64,000 nucleotides of DNA from Siphonodentalium dalli (Eukaryota; Mollusca; Scaphopoda; Gadilida; Siphonodentaliidae). Below are positions 59,733-64,000 of the stretch, piece by piece. The stretch lies in NCBI GenBank assembly GCA_032622095.1, contig CP136063.1:35688106-35752105 (forward strand). Direction: 5' to 3'. Within the stretch, counting starts at the first letter, position 1. Every line of letters begins with the position of its first letter. A program made the position numbers and the translations under genes. Under the pieces are notes generated by a model. It saw only the letters and a list, made by a program, of their open reading frames with translations. It was not told the DNA's origin and did no database searches.

Positions 59733-60424
59733 GGCTTAATTAACACAACGGCCGTTGAAAGACTGCTAAATAATGTAATAATATATAAGTTTATGTCTAC
59801 AAACTCGAACATTAAAGTAGAAACACTATATAATGTACCCCCATACCCGAAATTTGAATAAATCTAAGAATTTTTCCTAAAAAGTGATATAAAACGCTTT
59901 TTTTATTTTCTGGAAGGCAAAAATAGAAAAGAATTAGTAAGGGTGGACCTAATTGGTGTATACGGCAATTTCATTCCGCCTTGGATTAAAAAATGTCATA
60001 ATAACCCAAAATGGCTGCCAATATGGCAGCCGCAATTTAGGTGGAAATTGGGAAATATCTAAGAATGACCAATTACTTGCTTAAATGGCTTAACTAACAC
60101 AGCGGTCGTTGATGAACTGCAAAACTATAGTTTAAGGTATATATCCCGATCTACAAACTCGAACAATTAAGTGAAAATATTACACAATGCACCTCCTGGC
60201 ACAAAATTTTGATAAAATTTAGGTATTTTTCTCCAAAAATAACCTAAAGCTATTTTTGTCATCTTCTCGAAAGCCACAAAGCGCAGTATGTAGCGTGGCG
60301 GAGATGTTTGGTGTGTACGATAATTTAATGTCGTTTATGGATTACAAAATGGCTTACTAACACCAAGATGGCTGCCAATACGGTGGTCAGAATAAATGGT
60401 GAAATATATCATGTTTCATTTTTA
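59733..60424 (+). repeat. Repeat C tandem pair, second copy
   Basis: This is the copy of 25219-25910, with one substitution at 60343. Confidence 0.75.
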
Positions 60425-63020
60425 TCGCCGTCATTGTCGCCATCTAATGTCTCACACAACCCAAAGTATTATAATCATTGTATCATGTTACTCCGGGACA
60501 ATATGATGCGCAATTCTATTTAAAGTTTCTACCATTATAGACGAATCTTACATTCATGAGCATTCGTGCTCAAGTAATCCTTGTCCCTTGAAATAGTTGG
60601 CAATTTGTGCGAGGTATTTATAGATGAACATGATTGTTTAAAACGAAGAACAGAGTAACAGTAAAACATTGAATGCCTGATTGGTATTTATGCCGGTTAT
60701 CTTTGACATAATCAATATGAAATTAATTAAACTCGACAATAGAAGGTCAATCTTTCTCAATGAATAGTATTCCAAGTGCTACCAGATATGATGGTACATA
60801 TGAGGTGGATATGTCCTGGATACCATTATCGAAGTCTGGGCTAGACGAGATTGATGCGGGTTCACACCCCCGACTTTATTGGGCGAAAATTGGGACAGAT
60901 TTTAAAGCTAGATGTGAAATAGGGAACATCTCATTGTGCGATCCGATAAATACATGACCACTTCGATAAGAAATAATAAATTGTTAACACTCACTGAAGC
61001 AACCACATTTGAAGCAATGGTTTTGATTCTGAGTCAGTGCCTCCATTAATCTGTTATATATACAATGTGCAATTGCTTTACAATAGCATCGACCCACAGA
61101 AGACGGCCGTGATAACACAAAGTCAATTTTTTCAGACCCTAATTCACCATCGCCGCTTTCATCGACTAGTGTCCAATAACGCAAAGAAGATGAGATTCAG
61201 AAAAAAGATAGCGCTCGTCGTACAACATTAGTTAAGATTTTGCAACTTCCGAAAACTTATCTGATCAGTGATAAACATAAGAATAGTCATGTCCAGAATT
61301 AGAATCCCTCCTGTGTGTCTAACTTTATTATTCAGTTTATGTTGAACAAGCTCGCAATGAAGGACCGCTTTATTTGCAATATATGAACGCGATAACCTTC
61401 ATAAATATCAAATGTGGCTTCCAACTTGGTGGAAAAGTAAACTTGTCTACGTTATGTTACATTTGAACGTGTCATATTCAGACCAGGAGACCTGCTTCTG
61501 TTGCAAGTACCATTGGTGTTTGAAACGGAAAACCTATGTCATTGACATACCAATCGGGTTGCATTCAATATTCGTATTTACAGGCAACACCGGCGGAAAA
61601 CAATATGGCGAATAATTCCTCGTCCCCATATCGTCCCGATTGAACAAAGACATATGCATGTATTCCCCACACGCTGTTCAGTAAATACTAAACTACGGCT
61701 ATCGTGTCCAGTTACTGATTTCGCTCAGCACATTCGGAGGTGTTATGGATGAGTTATCGTAGATCAGATTCTGGTCTGCACAGAAGTTGTTGCTATATGC
61801 CATTTTTGAGATGCAGCGACAAATTACACAAAGACTCGTGATCCTATTTTGTTTTACCCATTTGCACATCAAACACTACCACAATATAATATCAGGATAC
61901 GCACTACACACGGTCCACTCACGTTGCGCATAGTGGGATAACTATACATGTAGATACATTTGAATTTAACTGTAACACATCTGGTGTTAGATATGACCGG
62001 TGGGTGGAATTATAATGCTCTAATCATGAACTTCCATAATCAAAATATGGTATGTTTTCAGACCTTACCCGCTGGAGTCAGCAGGTCCCTAACCGCATTA
62101 TTTTTGGACTTATTTAGAAAGTTATTATACGCTTCCTGGTATCAACCTGTGTATGGCATGTATACAAATAATTGCTATTGTCGTCCTTTTCATTTTGTTG
62201 TCACAATGATCTAAAACTTACACTGGGATACCAAAAGTCCAAAATGTAGCAGTCTACATGACGAAACTCCATGCTAATACTCCGATCTATATGCTGTTTT
62301 CTGAATGTACAGCCTTCCAGAAGTAATCCTACCTACCCAACAGCATATAAAGATATGGGTAATATGAGTGTTCATCTAGCATGGTATAACTGTCCATATT
62401 TGGGGTAGTACCTCACCTTACAAGCAATTGTTCAGTCACTTCTGGAAATCACGAGGGCACATGTGGGTGACACGAGACCACGTCGCTGTTATTTTCGTTG
62501 TTGGAAATGTCGCTTTGAGCCTTGACTTTGTTTTGCAACCTATCTACTGCTAGTACAAGCAAATACCTCCCACTGTTAAGCAGCTGACAAAGTGCAAGAG
62601 TAAAATCAACCGAGTTTCCATCTCCTTGTGTGCGAAATATGTGTCATGGAAAATAATCCGGTAAATGTTAGAATACAAAATTCAACGAGTCTATTGCGCG
62701 ATGATGAAACTGAACGAACCTGTATGATGCGACGATTTGATAATTTGCTGGATACGTCCTCTTGCGGACTGGGCAGCAATTGCTATTGGTCAATGAGATC
62801 CATTTATACTTAACTTTAGAACGGTATACATGAGACCCAATGTATCAGTAGCTCCGTTCTTGTAACCACGCCTCGTTGATAGAGGGTAACTAACGATTCG
62901 TATCAGCATGAGTTATTTGATGAGATATATATTCGAATTGGTTAATTCTGTTATTCGCGTTCGCATTTTGTTACAAATAGAGAGCGCCAAGTATGCCTAA
63001 ATGTCGTGTTAGATTTAATA

Positions 63021-64000
63021 TCTATATCTATATTTGCGAATGTCTGTCTGTCTGTCTGTGTTCTATAGAAATTCACAGGGGACCACCTAGATGGCACACA
63101 AGGGGTCTGATAGGGGTAACTTTTTACGAGAAAGATAATGGCGAGGGTTAGAATTTTCTAAAGTGACGCCGTTGATGTCAGGGGCACAAAAGGGGGAGGG
63201 GCCGAATTTTTTTTTCGACGATTGCCACTAAACTTATATATAATCATCCACGTAATATGAGGAATCTAATGGTGTGGTTTACATATGTCAAACGTCGCGC
63301 TGTTCGCGTCAGAGATGCCCGGAAGGGGAGATGGGCACCAAAATTGATCAAAATAATTTAAGCGCCGAATTCCACCAAATTGATGCACATTCTTCTAGGA
63401 TCTTCTCCATGATACAAGGAATCTTATTGTTTGATTTAAAGATGCCAAATTTGTGTCGTTGGGATGAGAGATTTGGGGGTGGGGTGGTGGGTGGGTACTA
63501 AAATCTGATAAGAATTGGTTTAGTCGCCGATTGCCACGAAACTTATACAAATTCATCCCCATGGTATGAGGTGTCTAATGGCGTGGCTTAAAGCTCTGAA
63601 AGGGAGATGGGCACCAAAATTGATACACAATATTTTTAGCGCCAATTTCCACCAAATTTATACACATTCTTATCCATGATATGAGGAATCTAATGTGATT
63701 TTAAAGACATCATATTGGTGCTGCATTGGTGAGAGATGGGGTGGGGTGGGGTGGGCACTAAATTTGATAAAAATGTGTTTAGTCGCGGATTAGTACCAAA
63801 CTTACAAATAATAATCTCCATGGTATTAGGAGTCTAATTGTGTGGTTTAAAGATGTCAAAAGTGGAGCCATTCGAGTCAGGTGTACCTAGAGGGTGAGAG
63901 TGCCAATTACCAGCGAACTCATACACGTTCTTCTCAAATGATACAATGAATCAAATATTTGCGTATATCTGTCTGTGTTCTATATATAACTTTAATGGTA
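63021..64000 (+). mobile_element. Helitron-like element 1, second copy, cut by window edge
   Basis: It matches 28507-29486; the right end would lie beyond the window if the duplication continues. Confidence 0.55.

Larger units (their letters stand above)
46906..64000 (+). repeat. Second copy of a 17.1-kb duplicated segment (continues past window)
   Basis: This interval matches 12401-29486 base for base, apart from five substitutions seen by eye (13557 T/C, 14769 C/G, 21093 C/A, 23767 G/A, 25829 A/T) and six indels. The indels are +8 and +4 bases of short tandem duplication near 47344 and 47430, and four G-run length changes. The offset goes from 34505 to 34517, 34516, 34515, 34516 and 34514. 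The match is still running at base 64000. I may have missed a few single-base changes. Confidence 0.95.

Overview
The window looks like repeat-rich, gene-poor nuclear DNA of a marine invertebrate, most likely a mollusc and perhaps a bivalve. The reasons are AT-rich non-coding DNA with no operon-like coding, splice-site-bounded exon candidates, two decayed non-LTR retrotransposons (LINEs), Helitron-like ends, several non-autonomous DNA transposons and many tandem arrays. The species assignment is inference. No intact gene lies in the window. The best host coding signal is a pair of phase-compatible minus-strand exons resembling an integrin alpha beta-propeller repeat.

Layout. 1-12.3 kb: a satellite of about 107 bp (1010-2640), an AATAAA-rich repeat, and a 5'-truncated minus-strand LINE (4461-6541) inserted into a dispersed repeat whose uninterrupted copy lies at 7300-7535. 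12.3-16.7 kb: a 4.4-kb FoldBack-like element with a 9-bp target duplication, near-identical 330-bp termini and arms of 170/180-bp subrepeats, carrying a 0.8-kb MITE inside. 16.7-28.5 kb: further repeats, a piggyBac-like MITE with two large palindromes, and the integrin-like exons. 28.5-31.05 kb: a Helitron-like element with a repetitive core. 31.05-46.9 kb: duplicated repeat families, a second Helitron-like element interrupted by a 1,082-bp hAT-like element with a perfect 8-bp target duplication, a plus-strand LINE (42.9-45.15 kb) and several minisatellites.

The main large-scale feature is that 46906 to the window end repeats 12401-29486 almost perfectly. By eye I found five substitutions and six small indels over 17.1 kb. 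The junction lies at an ACGTTATAACGT palindrome inside the FoldBack-like arm. The copies start 34,505 bp apart, which fits a tandem duplication of a 34.5-kb unit or an uncollapsed assembly overlap; the sequence alone cannot decide. All family names for mobile elements rest on termini, target duplications and motifs seen here, not on database searches.
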